Source: Negativicutes bacterium
GTDB taxonomy: Bacteria > Bacillota > Negativicutes > Anaeromusales > Anaeromusaceae
Reading direction: 5' to 3'
DNA: 64,000 nucleotides
Assembly: GCA_009929485.1 (NCBI GenBank)
Contig: SAAJ01000005.1
Span: 36,622 to 100,621 of the forward strand
This document shows positions 35,514-44,133 of the stretch, piece by piece. Position 1 is the first letter of the stretch; the number at the start of each line of letters is the position of its first letter. A program made the translations under genes and the position numbers. The notes under the pieces are model-generated. The model searched no databases. It saw only the letters and a list, made by a program, of their open reading frames with translations, and was not told where the DNA came from.

Positions 35514-36377
35514 TTGAACAAAAAGGCAATTGTCTTAGTAAGTTTTGGCTCGGTGGACGCTGCTGCTTTGCAGCGTACCTTAGATCCGCTGGAAGAACGT
35601 TTTCAACAAGTCTTTCCAGAGTGGAAAATTTGCAGAGCCTTTTCTTCGCAGGCGGTGCGAGATAAATTAACAGCGCGCTCCGGGATACAGGTAGACGACA
35701 TTGAGGAAGCCTTGAGGAAGCTGGCGTGTGAGGCTTTTGAAGAAGTGTATGTGCAGCCTCTGTTCTTAACGGTAGATGCTACTTTGCAGGGAGTGCAAAA
35801 ATATATTGCCGCAGAAGCTAGAAAACCGGCATGGAAAACAAAGACGCTGGAGCTGGCGCGTCCGCTACTGCTCTCTTTGGGAGCAAAAGATCATCCTGAT
35901 GATTATGTTTTGGCGATAGAAGCATTGCAGCAGCAATGGCTGCCTTTACAAGAAAGTCAAGCAATCTTGCTGGCTTGTAATGGGGCGCAGCAAATGGAGT
36001 ATGCGGTGCTGCAGTTAAAACTTGAGGCTGCCGGTTATGAACGTATTTTTGTCTGTGTTACAGACGGCTTTCCCGATTTAGCGAACGCTATGATCAAAAT
36101 GAAAGCGAAAGAAGTGCAGGATGTTCTGATTGTGCCGTTTATGCTGCTTGCGGGCGAGCATATTCTTAACTATCTTAGTGGCGTTAAGTCAGATTCGCCC
36201 AAGCTGATTTTAGAGCAAGCCGGTTTTAAGGCGCAGGTTTTAACAAAAGGATTAGGCGAAAATCAGGCGATTCAGGAGTTATTTATTCAGCATGTAAAAG
36301 ACAAGCAGCAAGCAATCGCTAGACGTCACGGACGTAGAAACCAATCGCCGATTGAGACTTGTTGCGCAAGTAAATAG
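35514..36377 (+). CDS. cbiK: CbiK-family chelatase homologue with altered active site
   Basis: Start is TTG 35514, 8 bp after GGAGG. The 287-residue protein aligns along its whole length with CbiK, the anaerobic sirohydrochlorin cobaltochelatase: VSFGS near residue 9, SGIQVDDIEEAL, LLAGEHILN and GLGENQAI. However, the usual GHG catalytic His is Asn156 (CNGA), the usual Glu of the VESYP segment is Asp184 (TDGFP), and the QSLH His is replaced by Phe (QPLF). Only His216 of the metal-binding set is kept. It may use another metal, act as a carrier, or work in reverse. It lies directly upstream of riboswitch 2 and the nitrogenase-like operon. Confidence 0.8.
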   Translation: MNKKAIVLVSFGSVDAAALQRTLDPLEERFQQVFPEWKICRAFSSQAVRDKLTARSGIQVDDIEEALRKLACEAFEEVYVQPLFLTVDATLQGVQKYIAAEARKPAWKTKTLELARPLLLSLGAKDHPDDYVLAIEALQQQWLPLQESQAILLACNGAQQMEYAVLQLKLEAAGYERIFVCVTDGFPDLANAMIKMKAKEVQDVLIVPFMLLAGEHILNYLSGVKSDSPKLILEQAGFKAQVLTKGLGENQAIQELFIQHVKDKQQAIARRHGRRNQSPIETCCASK

Positions 36378-36404
36378 AATTTAGAGATTTTGACAAATGA
36401 ATAT

Positions 36405-36605
36405 GGACGAAACAGGTGCCCGGAAGGGCTTAATAGGGAAGACCGGTGAAAAACCGGCGCGGTCCCGCCACTGTAATGGGGAGTAAATCCATAAAATACC
36501 ACTGGGGCGAATGCCTTGGGAAGGTTTGGATGAGCGAAGATCCAGAGCCAGGAGAACTGCCTGTTTAGCAATCACCGTTTTTACCTACGAGCGATGGGGA
36601 GGGGA
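36405..36605 (+). promoter_or_regulatory. Cobalamin riboswitch 2 (upstream of the nitrogenase-like operon)
   Basis: Core elements in order: CAGGTGCCC, TTAATAGGGAA, the CCGGTG/CCGG hairpin, the B12 box CCCGCCACTGTAATGGG and AGCCAGGAGAACTGCC with the CCTGTTT partner of the 5' stem. A terminator follows at 36658. It should switch off the 14-gene run to 53614 when cobalamin is plentiful. No clear independent promoter is seen, so transcripts from 35252 may also enter it. Confidence 0.93.
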
Positions 36606-36657
36606 TTACTGAGCAAGCTTTTTGTTTTGACATGGAGTTTTTTGCATCTGTAATTAG

Positions 36658-36687
36658 GAGCCGCCCTACATGGGGCGGCTCTTTTTG
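36658..36687 (+). terminator. Riboswitch 2 expression-platform terminator
   Basis: Perfect 9-bp stem GAGCCGCCC / GGGCGGCTC, loop TACATG, then TTTTTG. It ends just before the ribosome site of the NifH-like gene. Confidence 0.88.
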
Positions 36688-36704
36688 TATGGGAGGAAGG
36701 GCCT

Positions 36705-37523
36705 ATGAAAAAAATTGCTTTTTATGGCAAAGGCGGCATCGGCAAATCGACGACGGCTTCGAATGTGTCGGCTGCGCTGGCGGAAGCCGGCTATCGGGTT
36801 CAGCAGATTGGCTGTGATCCGAAAAATGATTCGACGCGGCTCCTCTTGGGGCGCAACTGTCAGCAGACGGTGTTGGATATGGTACGTCAATATGGGGAAG
36901 GCGTTTCCTTGGAACAGGTGGTTCACGAAGGATTCGGCGGCGTTCGCTGTGTTGAGGCGGGGGGGCCTGAACCGGGCGTGGGTTGTGCGGGAAGAGGCAT
37001 TATCGTGGCCCTTGAAAAGCTAAAAATGCTGCAAAAACTTCCAGAAGAGGAACAGCAAGTCGTTTTGTTTGACGTTTTAGGGGACGTAGTGTGCGGCGGC
37101 TTCGCCGTACCGATTCGGGAAGGCTATGCTACTGATATTTACATAGTGTCTTCCGGCGAATTGATGTCGATTTACGCGGCGAACAACATCGCCAAAGGCG
37201 TAGCCCGCTTTGCCGGGCGCGGGCCGGTTCGTTTAGGAGGGATTATCGGCAACAGCCGCCAGATTGTTAATGAAAAAGCTTTGCTGGAGGAATTTGCAGC
37301 GCGCTTGAATACACAGCTTATCGCTTTTGTGCCGCGGGATGCGGTGATGCACCAGGCGGAGATTCGACGCAAGACCGTCATTGAATGGAAGCCTGCCTCG
37401 GAGCAGGCAAGGATCTATCGGGATTTGTCGCAAAAGCTGCTGGATAATCAACAGCTGACTATTCCTACGCCGTTGACTTTTGAAGACCTGGAAGAGATGG
37501 TGCTGCGTTATGGCGATGAATAA
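36705..37523 (+). CDS. NifH-like ATP-dependent iron-sulfur reductase
   Basis: This 272-residue protein has the P-loop GKGGIGKS at residues 8-15. The two cysteines that bind the bridging [4Fe-4S] cluster of a homodimer are Cys94 (GVGCAGRG) and Cys130 (DVVCGGF). These segments are very close to true NifH. The family passes electrons, coupled to ATP hydrolysis, to a NifDK-type partner; known relatives act in nitrogen fixation, chlorophyll synthesis (BchL) and F430 synthesis (CfbC). Here it is the first gene behind cobalamin riboswitch 2, with a GGAGGAAGG ribosome site, and it overlaps the NifD-like gene. The ferredoxin at 52704 is a plausible donor. Confidence 0.93.
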   Translation: MKKIAFYGKGGIGKSTTASNVSAALAEAGYRVQQIGCDPKNDSTRLLLGRNCQQTVLDMVRQYGEGVSLEQVVHEGFGGVRCVEAGGPEPGVGCAGRGIIVALEKLKMLQKLPEEEQQVVLFDVLGDVVCGGFAVPIREGYATDIYIVSSGELMSIYAANNIAKGVARFAGRGPVRLGGIIGNSRQIVNEKALLEEFAARLNTQLIAFVPRDAVMHQAEIRRKTVIEWKPASEQARIYRDLSQKLLDNQQLTIPTPLTFEDLEEMVLRYGDE

Positions 37524-38805
37524 GCGGCATATGGTGACCTTGAAGCGCAGCTGCAGTTGCAGTATGCCCGGGGTATGGCGGGCGGTAGCGCATAACGAAG
37601 GGGCGGCAGTCATCTTTCACAGTCCCAAAGCCTGCGGGCATGTGGCGCGGGAAATGGAGCTGGGTGGACAATATTCTGCGCTGGCAAGGAATTTGAAGCT
37701 GGAGCATGCCTATAGAGCTCCCTTGGTTACCAGCAATCTAACTGACGATCATTCGATTTTTGGCGGTGCAGAGCAGCTGCGAGGGTGCATTGATTTTACG
37801 ATGCAAACGTATAAACCAGCGTACGTACTGCTGGCCGCTTCCTGTTTAGCCGGCGTGATTGGCGATGATGTGGAAGCGGTGGCCGAAGAAGCGGAGGCCT
37901 TCTGGAAGGTTCCGGTTATGAGCGTTCCTTGCAGTGGATTTTTGGATGGCGAGTATGGCGCTGGCTTTTATTTTGCTGCGCAGCGTTTGATCGACCGCTT
38001 GATGCGCCCGCAAGCAACCGAACCGGATACGGTGGTTCTTTTAGGAGATCGACGGGGGCCTGGCGGAGCGGAAGAAGCAGAGCTGCAAGAGCTTTTAAGC
38101 GTCTTTGGACTGCGGATTGTTGGACATTTTCCTAATTATAGTTCACTCGAAGAAATTCGGATGCTCCCGGCAGCTTCTTTTTGCATTCCTTTAGGAGGAC
38201 ATACGCAACCGGAATATTCCATGGGTCGTTTAGCTTCTTACCTTGAAGGAAAATTTGGTATTCCCTATTTGCAGCAAGAGTATCCGTCCGGCTGGGAAGG
38301 AACGAAAGCCTGGCTGACAGCGTTAGGGAAAGCATTAGGGCGAGAGGGAAAAACGGCAGCGGCCATCGCTAAGCAGAGTCGGCGAATAGCGGAGGCCAGT
38401 GCGGCCTTGCTTCCCTGGACGCAAGGCCGCAGCGCCGTATTGGGAATTGGGCGGCCTTTAACCCATTTTCAGCCGCAATGGGTACTGGAGGTATTGGCTT
38501 TAGCCCAGATGAAGCTGGAAGGGATTATCCTTTTCGCCGGCTTGACGCCGGAACAGCATCAGGAATTGCGTAAAGCTTTGGAGGGGGTTGGCGCTCCTAT
38601 CGTGGACGAGGAAGCAGGGAAAACATTGCTTACGGAAGAAGCGGTTCTGCTTTCGACGCATGAGGTGGAGGAGATGGGACTGCGACAGCTGCAGCTGCCT
38701 GTATTGACGCCGGTAGGCGTTGGCGGCTTGCTGGAAGTGCTGACGAAATTGGGACGATTGTTAAAACGATCTCCGTATCGAGGAGGAGTTGTTTATGGCT
38801 GGTGA
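37510..38805 (+). CDS. Nitrogenase-like component, NifD/BchN-related subunit
   Basis: Start is ATG 37510 or 37516, overlapping the NifH-like gene. The protein of about 431 residues has the three-cysteine pattern of the superfamily for an interfacial iron-sulfur cluster: Cys15/Cys17 (CSCSMPG), Cys42 (PKACGH) and Cys112 ([10 protein letters not shown]). The last segment aligns with CPxGLIGDD of NifD. It is shorter than NifD (about 480-490) and no FeMo-cofactor site was recognised. It should form a heteromer with the next gene's product and receive electrons from the NifH-like protein. The substrate is unknown; cobalamin control points to a corrinoid or other tetrapyrrole. Confidence 0.88.
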   Translation: MAMNKRHMVTLKRSCSCSMPGVWRAVAHNEGAAVIFHSPKACGHVAREMELGGQYSALARNLKLEHAYRAPLVTSNLTDDHSIFGGAEQLRGCIDFTMQTYKPAYVLLAASCLAGVIGDDVEAVAEEAEAFWKVPVMSVPCSGFLDGEYGAGFYFAAQRLIDRLMRPQATEPDTVVLLGDRRGPGGAEEAELQELLSVFGLRIVGHFPNYSSLEEIRMLPAASFCIPLGGHTQPEYSMGRLASYLEGKFGIPYLQQEYPSGWEGTKAWLTALGKALGREGKTAAAIAKQSRRIAEASAALLPWTQGRSAVLGIGRPLTHFQPQWVLEVLALAQMKLEGIILFAGLTPEQHQELRKALEGVGAPIVDEEAGKTLLTEEAVLLSTHEVEEMGLRQLQLPVLTPVGVGGLLEVLTKLGRLLKRSPYRGGVVYGW

Positions 38806-40093
38806 AGCTTGGGGAGACATGTGCGCCCAGACCAATACTTGCGCTCTGGCAGGCGGCGCGGCGTTTTTCGCAGGCGTACCAGAAGCGGCAATGATGGTGA
38901 ACGGGCCTTTGTGGTGTTACTTCTATGCGCTGCGACAGCTAGAACGGCCCTGTCCGAATGTGGGGAAACGCTTTTTTTGCACGCAGCCTGACAATCAGGC
39001 GGTTGTATTCGGCACGGAAGACTGCCTGCTGGAAACGCTTTCCTTGTTAAAAAAAAGCATGAAACCGGAGGTTGTGTTTATTGAAAACAGTTGCGCCGTC
39101 AGCTTGATCGGCGATGATGTGGCAGGCATTGCGGCGCAAGCAGATCTTTCCTGTCCGGCTGTCTGTATGGATAGCGGCGGTATGCGCGGCGGCTTTTGGG
39201 AAGGCTATCGGGAGGCGGCACTTGCGTATGTAAAAACGCTGCTTCCTCGGGTGCGGCAAACGGTGCGCCCCAAAACGGTGAATCTTCTTGGCTGTACTGT
39301 GGGGTACTATCAAGAACAGGCGGATATAAAGGAAATGGAACGGCTTTTGGAGCTGGTCGGTTATAACGTATTGACGCGACCAGGTGCAGGAAGCAGCCCG
39401 CAGGAACTGGCGGAACTGGCGCAGGCGGAAGTCAATCTGGTTGTGCACAGCGAGCTGGGCTTGGAGCTGGCCCGCTATTTGGAAGAAAACTACGGTATGC
39501 CCTATATAACGCTGGCCCCGCCCTATGGTGTACAGGGAACTGTGCAATGGCTGGATGCGTTCTGCGACGCTGTGAAGCTGGGCGAAGACTTGCGCAAACC
39601 CTATCGCGACGAAGGCTCTTATTGGGCCAAGCATATCCAAAATGCGACGCTGGAAATGCGCCGCCTCTGGGGGGATATCTGGTTTGAACGGGTGGCGGTG
39701 GCGGGGCCGTCGTCGTCGGCCCTTACCTTAGGCAAGGCCTTGCGGCGCGAGTGGGCTGATGCGGGCAAGGTTACGGTTATTTGCCATGATGGCGCTTTTG
39801 ACGGCGAGGCGCCGACAGAGGCAGATTTGATTCTCAACGGACGCGAAGAGGTGCAGCTCGTGGAAAAAGCCTTGTGCGAATTGGGCAAAGACGACCTGCT
39901 TTGGGGCAGCAGCCAAGAAAATTATTTCCTGCGCCGCGAAGGCGTAAAAAATGTGCTTTATCAACCGGTGGCACTGCCTGCGTATGAGGAAGTGCTGTTG
40001 GGAGAAAGGCCGTTTGCAGGTTTTCAAGGAGCCTGTCATCTGGCGGAACGCCTTTGGAACGGGTATGTCCAAAAGCGCTGCGCGAAGGGCTAG
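38795..40093 (+). CDS. Nitrogenase-like component, NifK/BchB-related subunit
   Basis: The ATG at 38795 follows AGGAGGAG by about 7 bp and overlaps the previous gene by 11 bp; a TTG at 38789 is less likely. The 432-residue protein is homologous to the preceding subunit and has Cys10/Cys16 (TNTCALAGG), Cys41 (PLWCYF) and Cys100 (NSCAVSLIGDD) as likely cluster ligands. Two non-identical subunits resemble NifDK and BchNB rather than the homodimeric CfbD of F430 synthesis. It is the last of the three reductase genes; the TonB receptor starts 77 bp on. Confidence 0.87.
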   Translation: MAGEAWGDMCAQTNTCALAGGAAFFAGVPEAAMMVNGPLWCYFYALRQLERPCPNVGKRFFCTQPDNQAVVFGTEDCLLETLSLLKKSMKPEVVFIENSCAVSLIGDDVAGIAAQADLSCPAVCMDSGGMRGGFWEGYREAALAYVKTLLPRVRQTVRPKTVNLLGCTVGYYQEQADIKEMERLLELVGYNVLTRPGAGSSPQELAELAQAEVNLVVHSELGLELARYLEENYGMPYITLAPPYGVQGTVQWLDAFCDAVKLGEDLRKPYRDEGSYWAKHIQNATLEMRRLWGDIWFERVAVAGPSSSALTLGKALRREWADAGKVTVICHDGAFDGEAPTEADLILNGREEVQLVEKALCELGKDDLLWGSSQENYFLRREGVKNVLYQPVALPAYEEVLLGERPFAGFQGACHLAERLWNGYVQKRCAKG

Positions 40094-40170
40094 CAACGGG
40101 AAGGACCCCGAGCTATATAGAGAAAACGAGAATCTTAGAGAAACCAAGAAGGTTGAGGAGGAGTTTGAAA

Positions 40171-42138
40171 ATGAAACAGTACCAACAAAGCGGTAGAAAA
40201 AAAGCGCTTTTATGCGCCATGGTGGGAAGCGCGATTTTCTTATCCACAAGCGGCGTAGCTTGGGCGGAGGAATCTGTTTTTCCCATGGATGACGTGGTGG
40301 TGACGGCGACCAGGACGCCGCTGAAAATATCGGAAACCGGGGCGAATGTGTCTGTGGTGACGCGCGCAGAAATTGAGAAAAAACACTACAGCGATATAAC
40401 GGCGGCCTTGAAAGATGTGAATGGAATTCTCGTTATGCAGCAAGGCTTTCCCGGAGGCGAGCAGTATGTTCGCATTAACGGCGATGACAGGGTGCTGGTG
40501 ATGATTGACGGACGGCGCCTTAATTTGAGTAAGCTTCCCGGCAGCATGGGTAAAGGCGCTACGTTTGACTTGAACAATTTTCCCAGTTTGGATAATGTAG
40601 AGCGCATTGAGATTGTCAAAGGTCCCGGGTCTTCTCTTTACGGCTCGGAAGCAGTGGGTGGCGTAATTAACGTGATTACCCGCAAAGGAAAAGAAAATAA
40701 AACAAGTTTGGAGAGCGCTTACGGTTCTTGGGGGACGAAAAAATATAAATTCACCACCGAAGGCGGTGAAAACGATTGGAACTGGTTTGTTGCCGCAGGG
40801 AAGACCGAGCAAGATCATTTTTCGTATAAAGATGTGCGCAGTGGTAATACGGTCGATATGAACAACAGCGCTATGGACCAAAAGGATTTTTCCTTCCGCG
40901 TAGACAGGCAACTGGGAGAGCATAATTCGCTGACTTTGAACGTGGAACATGTAGACCAACATAAAGGACAGCCGTATTTACCAAATGGCTGGGCGGTTAG
41001 TTCCTACACCAAGCAAAATACCAAAAGCTACTTGGATACATTAACGAATAATTGGGCGATGACCTATAACTTTAATGAAAAGAAAGATAATCCTGGCTAT
41101 GTGCGTGTATACCAAAACTACTATAAATATGATATGCATTCCTATAACGATGGCGCAGCTTCTTGGAGCAACTATCTTTACAGCAATAAAGAAACAGGCA
41201 TGCAATGGCAGTCGACATGGAAGCTAAGTGAGAAGAACACCTTAGTGGGCGGCGCGGATTGGCGTAATGTTTCCATTTCGTATCCAGGTACTTACGACAA
41301 TAAAAGTATGCGCAATACGGCATTTTTTGTAGAGGATCGCATGACTTTCGATAAGAAATGGACTTTTTCGCCGGGACTTCGTTACGATTACCACAGCATG
41401 TTCGGAGGCAGAATGACGCCGCGGGCTACGGTTAATTGCCAGGTCGATGACAAAACCAACGCCTATGTGTCCTGGGGCGAGTTCTTCAATGCGCCTGATG
41501 CGGACCGTTTGTTCTGGCCGACTGATTACAGCATGTTTTATAAAGGCAACCCCAACCTGCGTCCGGAAACCGGTCATACGACTACGATCGGCTTAAACCG
41601 AAAATTAAATAATACGACGGAACTGCATGTAAGCGCCTATGAAAGCCGGTTGCATGACGCCATTAGTACGGCTTTTGACGGAACTTTGTATACGCCTATT
41701 AACGTGGGAGAGCAGAAAAAAAGAGGCTTTGAATTAGAAGTTAGCAAGAAATTTTCGCCGCAGTGGAGCGTCAACGCCGGCTATACCTTTACGCATGTTG
41801 AAAACAAAGATACTGCAGGGGCCGCCTACGGGAACGAAGAGCGTACAGTAGAACCTAATGCTTACAAGTTAGGCGTCAGCTACAATCAGGGCGCTTGGAA
41901 TGTAGAGCTAATGAACCGCATGGCTACGGGAAGAAGTACGAAATATTTTACTTCCTCTAATTATTTTGTAATGGATTTGGCAGTCAACTATAAGATTAAC
42001 AAAAATCGCAGCGCTTATTTGAAAGTGAATAATCTAACCAACCGCAGCTATGAGCTGTACGGGTATGCAAATCCTAATCAAGGCGCGTTCCCTATGGCGT
42101 CGCGGTATATTGAAATCGGCACAAAATACACCTTCTAA
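40171..42138 (+). CDS. btuB: TonB-dependent outer-membrane receptor 1 (BtuB-like)
   Basis: The ATG at 40171 follows GAGGAGGAG and gives a signal peptide ending AWA at residue 32. A TonB box DDVVVTATRT lies at about residues 40-49. A plug domain follows (VMIDGRRLNL, then VERIEIVKGPGSSLYGSEAV), and a beta-barrel ends in an aromatic residue (EIGTKYTF). The 655-residue length fits BtuB-type receptors. It would bring a scarce ligand, probably a corrinoid, across the outer membrane, marking the organism as diderm. A hairpin without a T-run follows, which may adjust mRNA stability. Confidence 0.9.
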   Translation: MKQYQQSGRKKALLCAMVGSAIFLSTSGVAWAEESVFPMDDVVVTATRTPLKISETGANVSVVTRAEIEKKHYSDITAALKDVNGILVMQQGFPGGEQYVRINGDDRVLVMIDGRRLNLSKLPGSMGKGATFDLNNFPSLDNVERIEIVKGPGSSLYGSEAVGGVINVITRKGKENKTSLESAYGSWGTKKYKFTTEGGENDWNWFVAAGKTEQDHFSYKDVRSGNTVDMNNSAMDQKDFSFRVDRQLGEHNSLTLNVEHVDQHKGQPYLPNGWAVSSYTKQNTKSYLDTLTNNWAMTYNFNEKKDNPGYVRVYQNYYKYDMHSYNDGAASWSNYLYSNKETGMQWQSTWKLSEKNTLVGGADWRNVSISYPGTYDNKSMRNTAFFVEDRMTFDKKWTFSPGLRYDYHSMFGGRMTPRATVNCQVDDKTNAYVSWGEFFNAPDADRLFWPTDYSMFYKGNPNLRPETGHTTTIGLNRKLNNTTELHVSAYESRLHDAISTAFDGTLYTPINVGEQKKRGFELEVSKKFSPQWSVNAGYTFTHVENKDTAGAAYGNEERTVEPNAYKLGVSYNQGAWNVELMNRMATGRSTKYFTSSNYFVMDLAVNYKINKNRSAYLKVNNLTNRSYELYGYANPNQGAFPMASRYIEIGTKYTF

Positions 42139-42152
42139 ATACAAGTGAAGAC

Positions 42153-42180
42153 ATGCGGGAAGCGTAGCCGCTTTCCGCAT
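42153..42180 (+). other. Intercistronic mRNA hairpin
   Basis: A 12-bp stem (ATGCGGGAAGCG / CGCTTTCCGCAT, one G-T pair) with loop TAGC lies between the TonB receptor and the hydrolase. There is no T-run, so it is more likely a processing or stability element than a terminator. Confidence 0.55.
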
Positions 42181-42202
42181 CGCTTCGAGTAAAGGAGAAG
42201 CT

Positions 42203-42982
42203 ATGCGTATTGCATTACTGCATTTGGATTTAGGCAATGGACCCCTGGGAAAAAATCTTCTCTTGTTGGAGCAGGCGGCTTCTACCGCGGCGGCGCACGG
42301 CGCACAGTGGGTGGTAACGCCGGAAACGGCGCTGCAGGGGTACTTTTTCTATCAAAATGATCCGCAGGCCAGCATTCCTGTGCAGCCGCAGGCGGAGCTT
42401 GTTTCTTTGCAGCAGTTGGCGCTGCAGAAAAAGCTTGTTCTATTTTTGGGCTGCGCGGAAAAAGACGCCGAATCAGGAGAGCTTTTTAACAGCTGCTTGG
42501 TGGTTGGCGTTGACGGCAAAATCTGCGGCAGACACCGTAAAATCCATTCTCACGGCAAAGGTGCAGAAGGATGGACTACAAGAGGCTCCGAGCTGCAGCC
42601 GGTTTCTTGCGGCGAAGTAACCGCAGGCGTGCTGATTTGCGCGGACTCCTATTTTGAGAAAAACGCATTGCAATTAAAGCAAGAAGGCGCGCAAATGCTG
42701 GTAGTTCCCGCTGCTTGGCCGCCGGGGCACTGCGGAGGTCCGCCGGAAGAAGCGTGGAAGCGCTGTTCGCGCGAAAGCGGCCTGCCTGTGTGCGTGTGCA
42801 ATCAAACAGGGCAAGGCGGAAATTTAGATCTTTCCAAAGCGCAAAGCGCTGTCGTGACAGAGGGGGAAGTCCGCATGGCTTATGCAGGAAAACCGGCCAT
42901 CCTTTTGTTTGATTGGGAAGAAGCCAGCGGCAAAGTGGGAAAGGAATCCTTTCAAATTCATTATTTAGGAGGGGCTCAGTGA
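42203..42982 (+). CDS. Carbon-nitrogen hydrolase (nitrilase superfamily amidase)
   Basis: This 259-residue cytoplasmic enzyme has the full Glu-Lys-Cys triad: Glu41 (TPETALQGY), Lys112 (RHRKIH) and Cys145 (LICADSY). The fold hydrolyses amides, carbamoyl groups or, more rarely, nitriles. A ribosome site AAAGGAG precedes ATG 42203. It overlaps cbiZ by one base, so it works in the same pathway. Corrinoids carry up to seven amide or amide-linked side chains, so side-chain deamidation of an imported corrinoid is a reasonable guess, but no substrate is shown by the sequence. Confidence 0.85.
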   Translation: MRIALLHLDLGNGPLGKNLLLLEQAASTAAAHGAQWVVTPETALQGYFFYQNDPQASIPVQPQAELVSLQQLALQKKLVLFLGCAEKDAESGELFNSCLVVGVDGKICGRHRKIHSHGKGAEGWTTRGSELQPVSCGEVTAGVLICADSYFEKNALQLKQEGAQMLVVPAAWPPGHCGGPPEEAWKRCSRESGLPVCVCNQTGQGGNLDLSKAQSAVVTEGEVRMAYAGKPAILLFDWEEASGKVGKESFQIHYLGGAQ

Positions 42983-44121
42983 TGCAAGATAAAGTGGTTT
43001 TGCATACCTTGTCTACAGGGCATGAGGTGGTTTGGCATAAAGCGGTGCGCGGCATTGCCGTGGATTTTTGCGCGCCTATGCGTACCTTGAGTACGTCCTT
43101 GCTAAATGGAGGGTATCGGGAAGACGTAACTGCTGTTTTTAACCATAACACCGGTCCTGCGGATGGAACGCATGCGCCTTTAAAAGCCCCCACCTATGTG
43201 GAGCATTTGGAGATAACCGCTGAGGAAATGGGGCTGCCTGCGGCAACAACTACCGGCATGGGGACGGCGGCGAGCATGGAAAACGCAGCGATTGCCGTAA
43301 AAACCTATCAAGACCTTGTGGTATCCGCAATCGCTACGGCTGGCGTAGAGGGAAACGGCGGCCGCGTCGGCGATCCGGCGGAGCATTATCTGCCGGGAGT
43401 TCGGCTAGGCGCTCATAAACCGGGAACGATCAATGTGCTCTTGGTGATAGACGCGGCACTGCCGCCTGGGGCGCTCACCAGGGCGCTTGTTACTTGTACG
43501 GAAGCAAAAACAGCGGCCCTGCAGGAGCTGATGGTAGGAAGTCTGTATTCTACCGGCCTTGCGACCGGCTCGGGTACCGACCAGACGGTATTGGTGTGCA
43601 ATCCGGCATCGCCACTTTATTTTGAAGGCGCTGGTAAGCATGTCAAGCTGGGCGAGCTCATTGGCCTCGCGGTCAAGGAAGCCGTAAAAAAAGCGTTGTA
43701 TAAACAGAATGGTCTTTCGCCGCAGTCGCAGCATTCCGTGCTGCAGCGCTTTAAACGCTTTGGTCTGACCGAGGAAACGCTCTGGGAGTATTACGACGGC
43801 AAGGCCAGAGGGAAGGTAGAAAAAGATAGCTTTTTGGAGAAACTGCGCCAATGGGATACCGAAGGAAAAGCAGTTGCTTTCGCTGCCCAATATGCGCATA
43901 TTCTGGACGAGGGAGATTGGGGCCTGTTATCGGAAAAAGAGGTACACGGGGCCATTTGTGATCTTTTAGGGACCGTTTCCTTTTTTTTCGGAGGCGTTGT
44001 TTGCCAGCCGCAGGATGGCCAACGGGAATCCTGCCTGGAGGCTTTGCGTCATTGGATTGCAGCGTGTCTGGAACGGCGTTTGGCATATGACAATGTAGTG
44101 CGGCGTTTTCAAAGAAAGTGA
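42982..44121 (+). CDS. cbiZ: Adenosylcobinamide amidohydrolase CbiZ-like protein 1
   Basis: ATG 42982 overlaps the preceding stop and has AGGAGGGG upstream. The 379-residue protein carries the CbiZ pattern: TLSTSLLNGGYRED (residues 35-48), FNHN, GGRVGDPAEHY, PGTINVLLVIDA, TCTEAKTAALQEL, ATGSGTDQ and KHVKLGELIG. CbiZ cuts the aminopropanol-amide bond that holds the nucleotide loop, giving cobyric acid for remodelling. A C-terminal extension of about 130 residues after the CbiZ core is shared with the copy at 54656. It is followed 12 bp later by the CobN-like gene, so loop removal and metal handling appear coupled. Confidence 0.87.
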   Translation: MQDKVVLHTLSTGHEVVWHKAVRGIAVDFCAPMRTLSTSLLNGGYREDVTAVFNHNTGPADGTHAPLKAPTYVEHLEITAEEMGLPAATTTGMGTAASMENAAIAVKTYQDLVVSAIATAGVEGNGGRVGDPAEHYLPGVRLGAHKPGTINVLLVIDAALPPGALTRALVTCTEAKTAALQELMVGSLYSTGLATGSGTDQTVLVCNPASPLYFEGAGKHVKLGELIGLAVKEAVKKALYKQNGLSPQSQHSVLQRFKRFGLTEETLWEYYDGKARGKVEKDSFLEKLRQWDTEGKAVAFAAQYAHILDEGDWGLLSEKEVHGAICDLLGTVSFFFGGVVCQPQDGQRESCLEALRHWIAACLERRLAYDNVVRRFQRK

Positions 44122-44133
44122 GGAGTGGATTGT

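Noticed and set aside
36705..40093. Genuine molybdenum nitrogenase (nifHDK)
   Set aside because: The NifD- and NifK-like proteins are shorter than true NifD/NifK, no FeMo-cofactor site was recognised, no nifE, nifN or nifB is nearby, and control is by a cobalamin riboswitch.
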